Source of the DNA: Torreya grandis
Taxonomy: Eukaryota > Streptophyta > Pinopsida > Cupressales > Taxaceae
Reading direction: 5' to 3'
NCBI GenBank assembly: GCA_037957365.1
Contig: JARHVA010000224.1
Location: 1-64,000, forward strand
Length of the DNA: 64,000 nt
Shown here: positions 50,728 to 61,289 of the stretch, piece by piece
Position numbering within the stretch: position 1 is the first letter of the stretch
Layout: every line of letters starts with the position of its first letter
Program-made: the position numbers and the translations under genes
Notes under the pieces: model-generated
What the model was told of the DNA's origin: nothing
Seen by the model: the letters and a program-made list of their open reading frames with translations, nothing else
Database searches by the model: none

Positions 50728-51340
50728 CTAAAACTTGGACCCACTTTCAAGATCTTTGCTTTGATCTTCTTTCCTTTTTATGACCTCGAGAATGGCTTGA
50801 TATTCATCATGGATCAGATAGGTTCTTAGGTTTATGGCATCAAATTTCATGAATGGATCACTCTTAATGAATTCATTAACAAGGTCTTCTTCCTCTGGGC
50901 TTCTGTCACCTGCCACTCTTTCTTCTTCAAACATTTTTAAATAATGCATCTCCCTTTTTGAGAAAGAAGTGTACATTGATTCTATGTTCATCATAGCTTC
51001 ATCCACTATGTGCTCTGAATATAGTGGATCAGACAACACCTTTAATTTTAAGCCATATTTAGTCTTCAGGATTAAGTGGAACCAATCCAATGATAGGTAT
51101 TCACTTATCTTGGTATTGAAATCTCTTGATAGACATAGCCTGAAGATTGGTAGGATGTTTATCGCTACAAATTCTTGTGATATAGTAATACCAAGACAAA
51201 AATACAATGTGAGAGCAAGATCCTTGATGATACCTATGGTTTGAAATTTCTTCCCATCCAACTATATTACTCCTTTATTCAAAGGTTCATACTATAGTTG
51301 CAGTGCATCTGCAATTTGCTTGGGCATCACTTTGCTACTA
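50728..51340 (-). pseudogene. Gypsy-2 protease-region remnant
   Basis: A 177-codon open stretch on the minus strand starts MDGKKFQTIGIIKDLALTLY, continues ITISQEFVAINILPIFRLCL then SRDFNTKISEYLSLDWFHLI and LKTKYGLKLKVLSDPL, and ends in an acidic linker (FEEERVAGDRSPEEEDLVNE). It matches the Gypsy-1 segment at 13600-13860 and the protease/linker part of similar plant gypsy polyproteins. The upstream part with the active site is not visible. Confidence 0.7.
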
Positions 51341-52126
51341 GCACTGAAGTTGATCATGGAATTACGCAACAGTTTCTTCCCTACCATGAGGGTTAAATAG
51401 AATGGGGTAGGCTCTTTCTTACTTACCCCTACCTAGGAGTTGATGAACATGGATGATGCATGAGGTTGCACACTGTTACTAGCTTCTTTCCCTTTGTCTC
51501 TTATTGGCTATATGGCTGAGACAACTTGCATAGGTTTCTCTTGGTCTTCCAATGCCTTTTGAAGCAATGATTTTTTCTGGGATAGATAGGACATCCCAAA
51601 GAGAGACATTGGTTAGATCCTTCTTTATTTGTTATACCATATTAAATGGCCCTTATAGCCAACCCTTAGGGTCCTTTGGCCTATTCTATACCTTCTCACT
51701 TCGTTTCTAATATATTAGAGGTGGTGGTAAGGCTTCTTGAGTTTCAGTCGATATTTTCTTTGATTGAGTAAATTAGTTCGATTGGACTCGAAGGGCCTTC
51801 AACATTGGGATTTTGCTCACATAAACCACATCCTCACCTTCCACCTAAGAGAAAATTGCATGCTCTGGGGCTATTTCCTCTTCTTGTTTCAAAGACATTA
51901 CCTGCATTTGTGCCATTAAGACAACATTCTCAATACCCTAAGATTGGTATCTATAGGGGGCCGAATCAGGGGTGTTCCCTTACCTTCGTTGCTCAACCAC
52001 CTTTTATTGTAGATTATTTCTCAAGAAAGTTTTAAGGTGTGTGTGCATCCTTACATAAGAGGCATCATGAGTTGGAGTCATCTGATAAGTTATTTTGGCC
52101 ACCAACTAACTCTATATTTATACTTG
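51341..52126 (-). other. Gypsy-2 gag-protease linker
   Basis: Degenerate minus-strand sequence between the solo LTR and the protease region. Expected to be the gag C-terminal/protease N-terminal part, but no motif is clear. Confidence 0.4.
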
Positions 52127-52851
52127 TGTTAGGGTGTGGAGCTAAAAGCTTCACCAAGGAGCATTCATTGGTAGTTTTGGGTCTACACAGACACCGGCAT
52201 TGGTCAGGAGCGACCGACGTCGGTCAGGAGCAGTTGCAGAGGCACCGACGTCGGCAGTGGGTCGGCCGGCGACGGTCACAGACAAACAGCAGGAACCGAT
52301 TTTGGTTATCTGCATGTCCAGAAAGCTATTTCCATGGACAGAAGCGAGTGTTTACATGATGAGTTTGAGTTGTAGTCTCAAGCTCGTGTCTCTATTGTTA
52401 GCAATACTATTTTTAGAGCCCTTGTTCAAGTGGCTTAACTGCTTGTTGGAAGTGCATGCTCAAGTCTCCTAATTCTATATGTAGAATTAGATCTTCCTAG
52501 CTTATTGTAGTTTTTGAGTAGTCATTGTGAATTATTGTAGTAATTCATTGTATGAGAAGAACAGTACAGAATTGAATCAATCCAGGTTTGTTGGAGTTGA
52601 TTGTTCTTGAGAGAGAGAGCTCTTGAGGAATAGAGATCTATTGAGAGATCTATACATCTAGGAGAGGTGTGGAAGAAAGAAGTTTCTTCGGTTGTATTCC
52701 TTTTGTAAAGAGTTTGTTAATACAAGTTTTCAGGGTGGTTTCTTGTATCTCTTGTTCTTGCTATTATCTCATTCTAATTACTTGTCAATCTGATTTAATT
52801 CCACGTTTATTGCTTTCACAATTGTAATCTATTGTTGGTTGATCCCCAACA
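52127..52851 (+). mobile_element. Solo LTR inside Gypsy-2
   Basis: 725 bp, starts TGTTAGGG and ends CCCCAACA, flanked by the perfect TSD ACTTG (52122-52126 and 52852-52856). No second copy or internal region is present, so it is a solo LTR left by LTR-LTR recombination. It carries a GC-rich patch (about 52190-52280) unlike the rest of the window, with two copies of the palindrome CCGACGTCGG. Orientation is uncertain; plus is chosen because U3/R-like features (a promoter-like gagagagag leader, and attcattgta) read that way. Short open frames in the patch are not genes. Confidence 0.88.
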
Positions 52852-52856
52852 ACTTG

Positions 52857-53109
52857 GAGAGAGTGTTTATAAAGAATCAGGTACTAAAATAATTTGATTT
52901 ATGGTGCATGTCTGATGGTTTAGCACTTGATGATTTGGTTCCTGATGATTCATCCTTGGTCTCTCTTGGTACTGATTATTTTGGTAAAGGGCTCTCATTT
53001 CTTGGTAGTTTTGGAAAGGGGGCTTCAGAGGCATAGCCTGCTAGCTTTTGATATTTATGATCTCATTGGAGAAGTTTTGCAAGATGCTCTTCACGCCATT
53101 CATATCCAC
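52857..53109 (-). other. Gypsy-2 gag C-terminal region
   Basis: Continues Gypsy-2 on the other side of the solo LTR. Only weak coding traces; no zinc knuckle was seen. Confidence 0.4.
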
Positions 53110-53810
53110 GGATAGAGAAGATGAATATGACATGTTCACCTAAGTAGCTGGATATAAATACATGGAAAATGGTGCTTGGTACCTCTTTTTATGATGACAT
53201 AGATATTTCTAAGAACATCAACATTGGCAGTTGAGGGGGAAGCTTCCCAACATCTATCATGTTTTTCTTTGCCCTAACTACTAGCTCATATGCATCTGAT
53301 AATGTTTAGCCTCCGAGTGACTGAATGATGACATCAATGTCTAAGTTAAAGTCTTTGAGGTAGAAGACAATGGCCATGCCTTTGGGTGATCGAGCCACCG
53401 TTGGGATACTTTTCCAAGTCTTATCAAACCTGGTATTGAAATATATAATAACCTCTTATGAGACTCTTTTAATAGTTGTTAGTTATTTTAGGAGAGATAA
53501 CTGATCTACCTTCTCATTAAATTGCTCAAATAAATCTATTGCATAAGTCATCCCAGGTGGTGATGGAGTTGGGTGACAAGGATCGGCACCAATCAAGAGC
53601 TCACCCTTTGAAAGAGGTGGCCAACAACCTTAAGGCTACATTTTTTTGTGTAGCATAGTGCACAGTTCATACATTTGCAACATCTTGGAGATGTTCCACC
53701 ATGCTTCTGAAGTCTTATCCCAATAATTTAGGGAGTGTATTTAAAGCATTTATAGTATAGGATCCCAAATAGTTGGGGGTACTGGATGGATGAGTGGGAT
53801 ACCACTATTA
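53110..53810 (-). pseudogene. Gypsy-2 gag remnant
   Basis: The minus strand reads WWNISKMLQMYELCTMLHKK, SKGELLIGADPCHPTPSPPG then MTYAIDLFEQFNEKVDQLSL, LTTIKRVS, IYFNTRFDKTWKSIPTVARS and PKGMAIVFYLKDFNLDIDVI. This is the capsid region of the same gypsy group as Gypsy-1 (xxQFxxIKRxxxExIxDFNxRFxKTWxxIPxxVRPxxGxAxxYYLxxFxxDIxxxI). Several stops are present. Confidence 0.78.
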
Positions 53811-53945
53811 CACACTACAAATTTTCTTGGTGTCCCTAAAATCACCATTTATTATGGTTGTTGTGTCATGCTAGATACTATGGTCCTTTGGCGAGTTGGG
53901 GCTACTAGAGGTGGTGTTAACAAGCCTAGATTCTTTGTTGTTTGT

Positions 53946-54025
53946 GACCTCATAATGGGATTATGGATAATAAACTCTAACTTCTAATCAGATGATTATG
54001 GGTTTAGGTCCCATTGGGCATACCA
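53946..54025 (+). other. tRNA-Arg-like sequence with CCA end (primer-binding site region of Gypsy-2)
   Basis: The 80 bases on the plus strand fold like a tRNA read as gacctca-ta-D arm-C-TCTAA-CTTCTAA-TCAGA-TGATT-ATGGG-TTTAGGT-CCCAT-TGGGCAT-A-CCA. The anticodon arm has loop CTTCTAA (anticodon TCT, Arg) with a nearly perfect stem, and the T arm has a perfect 5-bp stem ATGGG/CCCAT. The acceptor ends do not pair. A terminal CCA is not encoded in eukaryotic tRNA genes, so the sequence was copied from a tRNA. It ends nine bases from the LTR start, where the complement of a primer tRNA's 3' end is expected; here the complement extends over the whole tRNA. Confidence 0.65.
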
Positions 54026-54034
54026 AAAAAAAAC

Positions 54035-55440
54035 TGTTGATGCCTACAACTCTCATTCTAGGTGAAAAACCTTATATAGGAAGCTTTACATGTGTGGGAC
54101 TCTATTATAGTCTGTAAAGCAACCTCTGGGGTTTTAGAAATAGGGTTTTTAGATTAACTTGGGGAAAAAAAGAAGAGATAAATCCAAGTAGAACACTAAA
54201 ATAATGATTAACTAAGGTGATGCGTTGAGATCTTTAAAGTATTAGCCTATATTTTCATAAAATAGTTCAGACTTTAAAGGATTACAGACTATTAAAGGAA
54301 CACATGTATGAATTAAAGTCAATAATGTAAATAAGAATTGATACTATAGAAGTAGAGAATAAAAATAACAAACAACAATGAACCTTCAATTAGTTTGACA
54401 CAGAACACCACATCCTCTTCATTGTTGGGTGGAGAACAAAATACAAAAGGCCTCAATAGGCACAATATACAATATTCAATCCTACTCATGAAGGGCACCT
54501 ACTGAGATAGAAGAATGAAAGATAAAATAATTGTTATTGACCTCTATTTTAGAACTAAAACTTATTACAATGGATGCTCTAGTACTCCCTAAAATCTAAA
54601 ATCTAGGCCTTAAAAAATAAAAGGGCCTTATTTATATAGGTGTCACAACCTCTTGAGAGAAAGACACCTGGAATAGCTCTAGCTCATGAATGTAATTGGT
54701 CTTCCTAATCCTGGATATGGTATAATTGCAATGCTCCATGATGCCCATGAAGTTCAGAAGAAGCACTGTGATTCCACATAGAGAGCTCAAAATTTGCTCC
54801 TAGAATATTGTTAGAAACAAAGGCCCACTTGTTTCGACCAATGTCGCAACTCCTAGTTCTAACATGAAAATCATCACCTTACACAAGCACCATGGTGCTA
54901 AGTAGAAGGCTCCACTTCCTTTCTATTATTACTATGTAGTGGTTCCCATGCATATCCTTCAGCCAATAATGCTACCCAGAAGTCTGATAAAAATAAACCT
55001 CTCTTGAATAAGCACCAGGATGCCACATGGAAGGTTGGTGCTTCTTCTGGGGAAGTTGGTAATTTTTTTTTTCAAAAATGAGTGTGAAGGTGTCACATGG
55101 AAATTTCGCATCCCTCTTTGTAACTGAAAGGTGGGCCCCATTTATTTTCTTAATGACCAATGACACCACTTTAATCCTTGACAAAATAGACTAGCCTTAG
55201 ATGAGTTCTCAGTCACCACGTGGAGAGTCGATACTTCTTTTGGGGAATTCAAGAACTTCTTCATGGTAAACGAGCATCAGGCTACCATATGGAAGTAGTT
55301 GAAAGAATATGATACTTAGCCAAAATACAAAAAAGACCCCAAGAAAAAGAAAAAGAAAATCACAATTGTCGATCTTCACTAAATATGTCTGAAACTCAAT
55401 GCTGACTACTCCAAAACTCAAGAATGTGGATAAAAATCCA
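54035..55440 (-). repeat. Gypsy-2 5' LTR (outer end uncertain)
   Basis: The plus-strand start TGTTGATGCC lies beside the tRNA-like PBS region, giving an LTR end ...CATCAACA on the minus strand. The outer end is not fixed because the 3' LTR is missing; about 55440 is a guess from composition. Like the LTR-like block at 10271-12024, it holds repeats of CCACRTGG-type words, here on the minus strand (ccacatgg near 55024 and 55093, ccacgtgg near 55217, ccatatgg near 55275). Confidence 0.55.
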
Positions 55441-57724
55441 CATTATTCATGTTTATTAAACAAAATAAATAGCTATGTTATTTATTAGTTTATACACAGC
55501 CAAGTCTTATGTAGTGATTTAAAAAGAATAGTTTGACATAATGAAAATAAATACTTGTATAACTAACATTGGAGGAGTATGCAGTGATTAGATATGTGCA
55601 TTTATATATTTATATCAATGATATTGTCCTCTGATAAAAAATAAGAATAACAATCTGTATTATTATTTAATAAATTCAAAAATAGAAAGTATCTAAAAGA
55701 TAATGGGAGGAGTCTGGATCATCATGGAATGGTTAAAGGAACCTTTGGAATGCCTTGGAAAGATGTTTACATGATTTTTTATCTCAAGTCTCAAAGTATA
55801 TAGCTTGGCTATCAAAATCTGTAGCTTGACTATCAAAATCTGTAACTCGATCATTGAAAGTCTGTAGCTATCTATCGAGGTCCATAGAATGCTTAGCAGA
55901 TTTTGGAGCTTTGCTAGAATGATAGGATTATGACTAAGGCCTTTCCTTTTATTCATAGGATTATATCAAGACTTTTATTTAAATGTTATAACACTCATAC
56001 ATATAAAAAATGGAAGACTAAACATGCATACAGTTAGGCCATGATGTAAGGAATGCTAACTCAAACTCACATAATGACTTATGTCTTATCTTGTAGCTCA
56101 TCAAAATGAGTGTGTTTATTTATTATAGCATATATGAATATATAGTATATCAAAATCCTAAAATAACTTTTAAAAGTATGTGATGCATATATAGTTCAAT
56201 GTAATCTTTCATTATGATAAGCTTTGTGATATGCATGAGATAACTTATCATATGTAGCATGTGAAATAAGACACATATTATGAAAAAAATGTTATAATAA
56301 GCTACATATTAATGAATATCATGCTTAAAATAATATAGGTACATCTATAGGTAATTAGCTTATACTTGTACATAAGGGTGTGTATTTCTATTTATAGTCC
56401 CATTGGTGGTCCAAAATTATTTTATAGATATATGTATAGTAGGACCTTATTTATGCATGCATACAACCATGTGAAAGTTAAACAAATGTTATAATGGAAT
56501 ATTATATGTTTTATGAGAATGAAGACTTTATTTATTATAACTAGTCTTGAACAGAAGTTTATGTTTCTATTAAATTATACTACTTTGTTATGACTAAACG
56601 TGATAGTAGTAGTTGTACTTAAGAACACTAAACTATGATAATATGCATTATCATAGGATGTAGTATAATTGGAAACTACTTACAGTAACTATAAATTGTA
56701 GTTAGATGAATATTATACCTAAATGGTATAAACTATAATTATTATTTCTATTATGGGATAGATAATAATGTGAGATTCATTTATACATTTGATGGAATAC
56801 ATGTATGCCTTTTTATTATTTCTATGTTTAGTATGTTATGTGAAATGATTGCTAGTAAGATGTAACTTGTATGAATCTATTTGTTATATTATGTTAATCA
56901 AATCCTATATTGTTGATACTAAGTAGTCAAATGAACTTCACTAGCTTACTAGCATCACATTGCCAAATAAAGGTAATTTGATCAAGTGGTGTGTATGAAT
57001 TAAAATGATCCATTAATAATTAACTATTTAAAAACTTTAGCCAAAGTAATGTTAAGTGAGACATTGTCATTTCATGAGTATGATTTACATATTTATGCGA
57101 TATCTTGAATAGAACGAGTTTCTATGATATACCACATGGTTAGTTTTAGAAATCATACAACACACGTGTACTAGATTTTTTCTTTGGGTGCTTATGCCAT
57201 CACTATCTACTCATCCATGAAGGGAGGGTCATTCCCTAATGGTATTAGTGCAGGGGACCATTGGTCCATGGTTGGTGTGTAAAAGTGATCGGATGATGCT
57301 TTCCCTCCCCACAATAGTAAGTTAATTTTGAGATGACACTTGAGATTACCGTAGATACTAGAGTGTGGAGAACTATGCTCCGGAGACCATATATCTTATA
57401 TATGTATATTGTATTATATTGTATTTATTATTGAAACATTATCATAAGGAACTATAATTACTTCTTATACATTAATAGTAGTGGTTGTAGGCATGTATCA
57501 GCTATGGTTGGTTAATTGTAATTACTTTCTATATTCATATTATAATGTATTTCTTATGATGATAGTGATCATTGATGTATGATGTAGTATACTTCATTTA
57601 CAATTATCACACTTAGAGTATTTTCTATATTCATTGACAAATTCTCATGGTGTAATCTATTTATAGTATATATGTTTAATTTTTTTTAAAAAATTACATA
57701 TTTCGAAGTAGATTACAGTGGGGA
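55441..57724. other. Non-coding AT-rich interval
   Basis: No coding frame is supported. It contains a small tandem of about 23-bp units, tgtagcttgactatcaaaat and variants (about 55795-55885). A block at 57365-57395 (gtggagaactatgctccgga) recalls the Gypsy-N hairpin words but is not a clear copy. Confidence 0.5.
55795..55885. repeat. Short tandem repeat, unit about 23 bp
   Basis: Roughly three to four copies of tagcttgactatcaaaatct-type units with diverging ends (ctgtaactcgatcattgaaa, gtctgtagctatctatcg). The open minus-strand frame across it (LQILIVKLQILIAKL) is a result of the repeat. Confidence 0.7.
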
Positions 57725-58440
57725 TGTTATAATTTAAGTCCTTTCAACCTAAGTGAATGACTATAAAATGTGATTTGGGGCTTGATCAACTCTAATTTCA
57801 TCAGAGAATGAAGCAAAGAATCATTTGGTTCAATGACATATGCAAGATTGATATGTATAGGATGTGGTTTTTGGCTCAATAAACTCAAATGTCATCATAT
57901 AATGAATGAAATAGTTGATTGGTTCAATTGTGGAGGAAATTAAGGTGAATATGAGGCCCTTGAACCTAATTACTACCATAAAACATGATTTGAAGCTAAA
58001 TTAGCTTTGATTTCATCATAGATTGAGCCAATTACTTAAATGGTGCAATTAGTGACACGATTTTTAGAACTTTGATCTACACGAACCTATTTTTAATTAT
58101 ATATGATGTGATTTGGACTTAAATTGACCTAGACATCATCACATAATGAACCAAATAGTTGATTCATTCAATCAAAGAGGAAATTGAGGCTAATTTAAGC
58201 CCATTCAGCCTAACTACAAGATATGGATGTGATTTGGGGCTAAATTAGCTCTAATTCCATCATGAATTTATCCAATTAGTTAATTAGTGCAATTAGGGGT
58301 GTAATTTCGGCCAAATTGAGCTTGGTGAACCTAATTTATGGATCAATAGACCCTAATTTTATCAAAAATGTAAAAATGAAGTTAATTGGGGCCTATCTAA
58401 ACATGTTAAACCTAACTACAACTCAAGGATGTGATTCAAG
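57725..58440. repeat. Minisatellite, unit about 115 bp, about six copies
   Basis: Recurring series gatgtgatttggggctaaat - agctctaatttcatca - gaatgaaccaaatagttgat - ggttcaat - gaggaaattgaggc - cctaactac. The gtgatttgg anchor occurs near 57770, 57869, 57985, 58107, 58226 and 58429, spaced 99, 116, 122, 119 and about 2x101 bases. Units are diverged by base changes and small indels. Confidence 0.8.
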
Positions 58441-58590
58441 GTGTTGGTTGAATATTTTGTTGATCAGCGTAACGATAAACAAAATAGGTCTGATCAGCCA
58501 AAGTAGGAAGATTAGTCGTCCAAATGTGTAGATTTACCACATCAGAAGGGGACTGATCTCTCCTCTCATCAAGGGGAGGTTCCCTATAGG

Positions 58591-58592
<2 letters not shown>

Positions 58593-58628
<36 letters not shown>
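58593..58628. repeat. (TA)n microsatellite
   Basis: About 17 AT/TA units. Ile-Tyr open frames across it are artefacts. Confidence 0.96.
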
Positions 58629-58630
<2 letters not shown>

Positions 58631-60234
58631 ATCAAGGGTAGGACAAACCATCCATCTCTCTTTCTTCAGAGATGATGTATGCAGATCACAGGAGAAACTC
58701 AAGGAAAATGATAGAAAGCACTCTTCTTTTAGAAGTACTATTCAGCAAGCCACAAGAATACTCCAAGTAGTAACAGCAAAATGTAGCAAAAGATGTAATA
58801 ACCAACAAATCGAGATGCAGCACAAAGTCTCCACCTGAATCACTCAAGAGTAAGATACGAAGGACAATGAGGGCACAAAGTCCTTTACACAAAAATGAAA
58901 AGAAAACACACTGAAAGGCAATTATGGGGGCACAAAGTCTCTCCACAGTTGATTCTTTAGGACACCTTTTTGACTAATTTCATTAATCCTACTTGTTGAA
59001 TTAAAGGAACAAAAAATAAATCAAGGAAAAAGACATAAGAATAGTTTCCTCAACAACAAAGATATCACAGCACAAAGTCTAAAAAGTCACTTGGTTCCTT
59101 ATTCCAGTAACAACACATGATCAACAAACTGAGCTCAAAGTCTTAGAAGTGCCTTTCAATTTGGGCAGATTTTCATTCTGATTGTCAAAAAAAGAGCATA
59201 TTTTACAATAACAAGAGATTCCCTTATATAGCTTCTTCAAGAAGGACTCGGGAATAGTAACACATCATGTTGCATTAGAATATGTTAAGAAGATAGGTTG
59301 GAACTTAGGGGCATTTTACCCATTTGATTTTATCAATGCAGGGAAACAATTCACACTTATTGAAAGTTTGCAACTTTCAATGTCCACCTGGTGATCTGAT
59401 CTTACCTTCATCGTTCCTCCTTTTCTGGTTAATTAAAGTAGGTCCTGGATTCAATTTGTTGTTCTATTCTTTCCTCACTTTCTGCTGGTCTTGGCCTTGA
59501 AGTCTGTGAATGCATTCTGGTCTGTAGGTTCAAAGGATCAATGATTATTTTGTTGTCTTGAATTTGACGTTCGTGCGCCCGTCACTATGTTTTCAAGGGT
59601 TAGTTCGCTGTGTTTAATTTGACGTCTTCAGGCGTGTCATCCATTGGTCCTCTTTTGGCTCTCTGTTTGGCACTTTTTTGGATTGGACTTGCCCTTTTAG
59701 GCCTTAAGAAATGATCCCTGAATGGCCTTTGGGCTTCTTGTTTTACATCCTTCCCCAAGGGAAGGTGACCCTTTAGCTTCAGGAAGTGCCCTTTAAGTTG
59801 GCAGCTGAGAGTCCCCCGCAAGGGCACCTACCCTTCGGGGTCCTTCGGCGGCCCTTCACAAATTCCTACAGATAATTCTCGTGGGTACTTTCCTTGAGAT
59901 TTTCCTGAGTATTTACCCCGTGGACAATTCTCGCAGACAAATTATCTGGGGACAAATTCTCGCAGACAAAAAGTCCATGGAAATTCTTTATCTCTGTCAA
60001 ATCTTTTGGGTTTTCCTGCGCCCGCGACTTATTCTTAAATTCTTTCAGACTTTTTGTTCGAAGAAATTCCTTTGGATAAAAGTCTGAAAGAATTATAATT
60101 GTCTTTATTTGCCTTAGTCTTTTTTTGAATTCTGAAAGAATCACCTTTGCAAATGACCCTTCCGAAGGGTACTTTCATTGATCAAGTGTCTTCCACAAGG
60201 ACATTTGTCCTTCAAGAGGCTTTTTCTTTTTGCA

Positions 60235-60640
60235 TTGAACCACCCCTTTGAACTTTGGCGATGAACCAACTGTTGAACCATTCCATTGAACCAAGCCTTT
60301 GAACTACTTGTTGAACCTAGGCTTTGAACCAAAATGGTTCAAGCCAATGAACCATTTGTTTGAACCAACCATTGAACCACTTCGTTGAACCAAGATTTAA
60401 ACCAAAATGGTTCAAGCTGATGGTTCAATTGAATGAATTAAGCTGATGAAATGCTCCATTGAACCAAGACGTTGAACCTTTTCATTGAACCAACCGTTGA
60501 ACCAAGTTTTGGTTCAACGGTTCAAACAAAGCCTTGAATCTACTAACAAACCATTTGATTGAACCAAAGAATGAGCCGAATGTTGAACCTGCTAATGATG
60601 CTTGCCGATGGAGATTTTTGTTTGAACCAAGGCAATGAAC
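60235..60640. repeat. TTGAACCA / TGGTTCAA short-repeat array
   Basis: More than twenty copies of TTGAACC(A/T), mixed with inverted copies TGGTTCAA (for example near 60332, 60406, 60421, 60511), at spacing of about 12-25 bp. The words can pair with each other, so the transcript could fold into many alternative stems. Confidence 0.85.
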
Positions 60641-60779
60641 TAATCCTAAAAATTACCAAGTGTTAGAAACTGATTCTTTTGATTGAACCCACCTACAGAA
60701 GCTATGAAGCTTGTTGAACTTATAGAAATGAGCCTATTTACAGAGTCCATAGAAACCAAGTTCGTAGTTTTCCCTAACC

Positions 60780-60915
60780 TTGAAAGAGTCCATAGATTTC
60801 AACCTATAAAGCCCATTGAACTTGACCTACAAAGTCCATAGATTTCCTCTTTCTGCGGAGTCCATAGATTCAAGCCTACAGAGTCCGTAGATTCAAGCCT
60901 ACAGAGTCTGTAGAT
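60780..60915. repeat. Tandem repeat, unit about 24 bp
   Basis: About five copies of the type agtccatagattcaagccta followed by caga (gagtccatagatttcaacct, agtccatagatttcc, gagtccatagattcaagcct, gagtccgtagattcaagcct, gagtctgtagattttt). Adjacent copies differ by one to four bases. Confidence 0.82.
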
Positions 60916-61289
60916 TTTTGAGAAGCTTGAAAAATGAGGAATTCATATGCCCAAGACAAATTTTGAAAAAGGGAAGAGACAATTTTGGTCTGTGGGACCA
61001 AAATAGTTCAAATGTTGTCCCAAAAATGAGTGATAGCTTTTGGGGGACAATAGTTAGCTCCAGTTGGGGAACTTCTGTCAATTGCAAAAACAATTGAAAG
61101 GAGTAGAATCCAGAATCTCCAGTGTCTTCATGTGTACCATTGGGTTACAGAGTCATGCTACCTAGAAATGAAAGGCATCAAAAATGGAAACAAATAAAAT
61201 AAAATAGAATTAAAAACTATACAAATGTACATATATATAGATGGAATGATCTGACACTTCAAGAGTTGAAATGTTTTAGATGCTGCCCA

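Larger units (their letters stand above)
49185..55440 (-). mobile_element. Gypsy-2: truncated Ty3/gypsy element
   Basis: Minus-strand order: LTR (from 54035 to about 55440), tRNA-like leader/PBS (53946-54025), gag (53110-53810), protease region (50728-51340), spacer, RT (49185-49870). The coding sequence stops abruptly near 49190 just after the RT thumb (RVKAIKD), so RNase H, integrase and the 3' LTR are missing. A solo LTR (52127-52851) interrupts the gag-protease region. The 3' truncation adjoins AT-rich intergenic sequence. Confidence 0.8.
58630..61280 (-). other. Probable Gypsy-3 3' LTR/UTR region with short-repeat arrays
   Basis: A non-coding stretch directly beyond the Gypsy-3 integrase end. 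It is less AT-rich than the rest (about 59600-60100) and contains two repeat arrays (60235-60640 and 60780-60915) and a doubled word, attctcgcagacaaa (59927 and 59957). It is probably the 3' LTR of Gypsy-3, but the second LTR is outside the window, so the limits are unknown. Confidence 0.45.

Noticed and set aside
52039..52472. Arg/His-rich open frames in the GC-rich patch
   Set aside because: They lie inside a solo LTR with a perfect TSD and overlap in different frames; no family match.
53946..54025. A functional nuclear tRNA gene
   Set aside because: The acceptor arms do not pair, CCA is encoded, and the position beside an LTR fits a copied primer tRNA better.
57365..57395. Sixth copy of the Gypsy-N hairpin repeat
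   Set aside because: Only GTGGAGAAC and ATGCT are shared; the stem is different, so chance similarity is likely.
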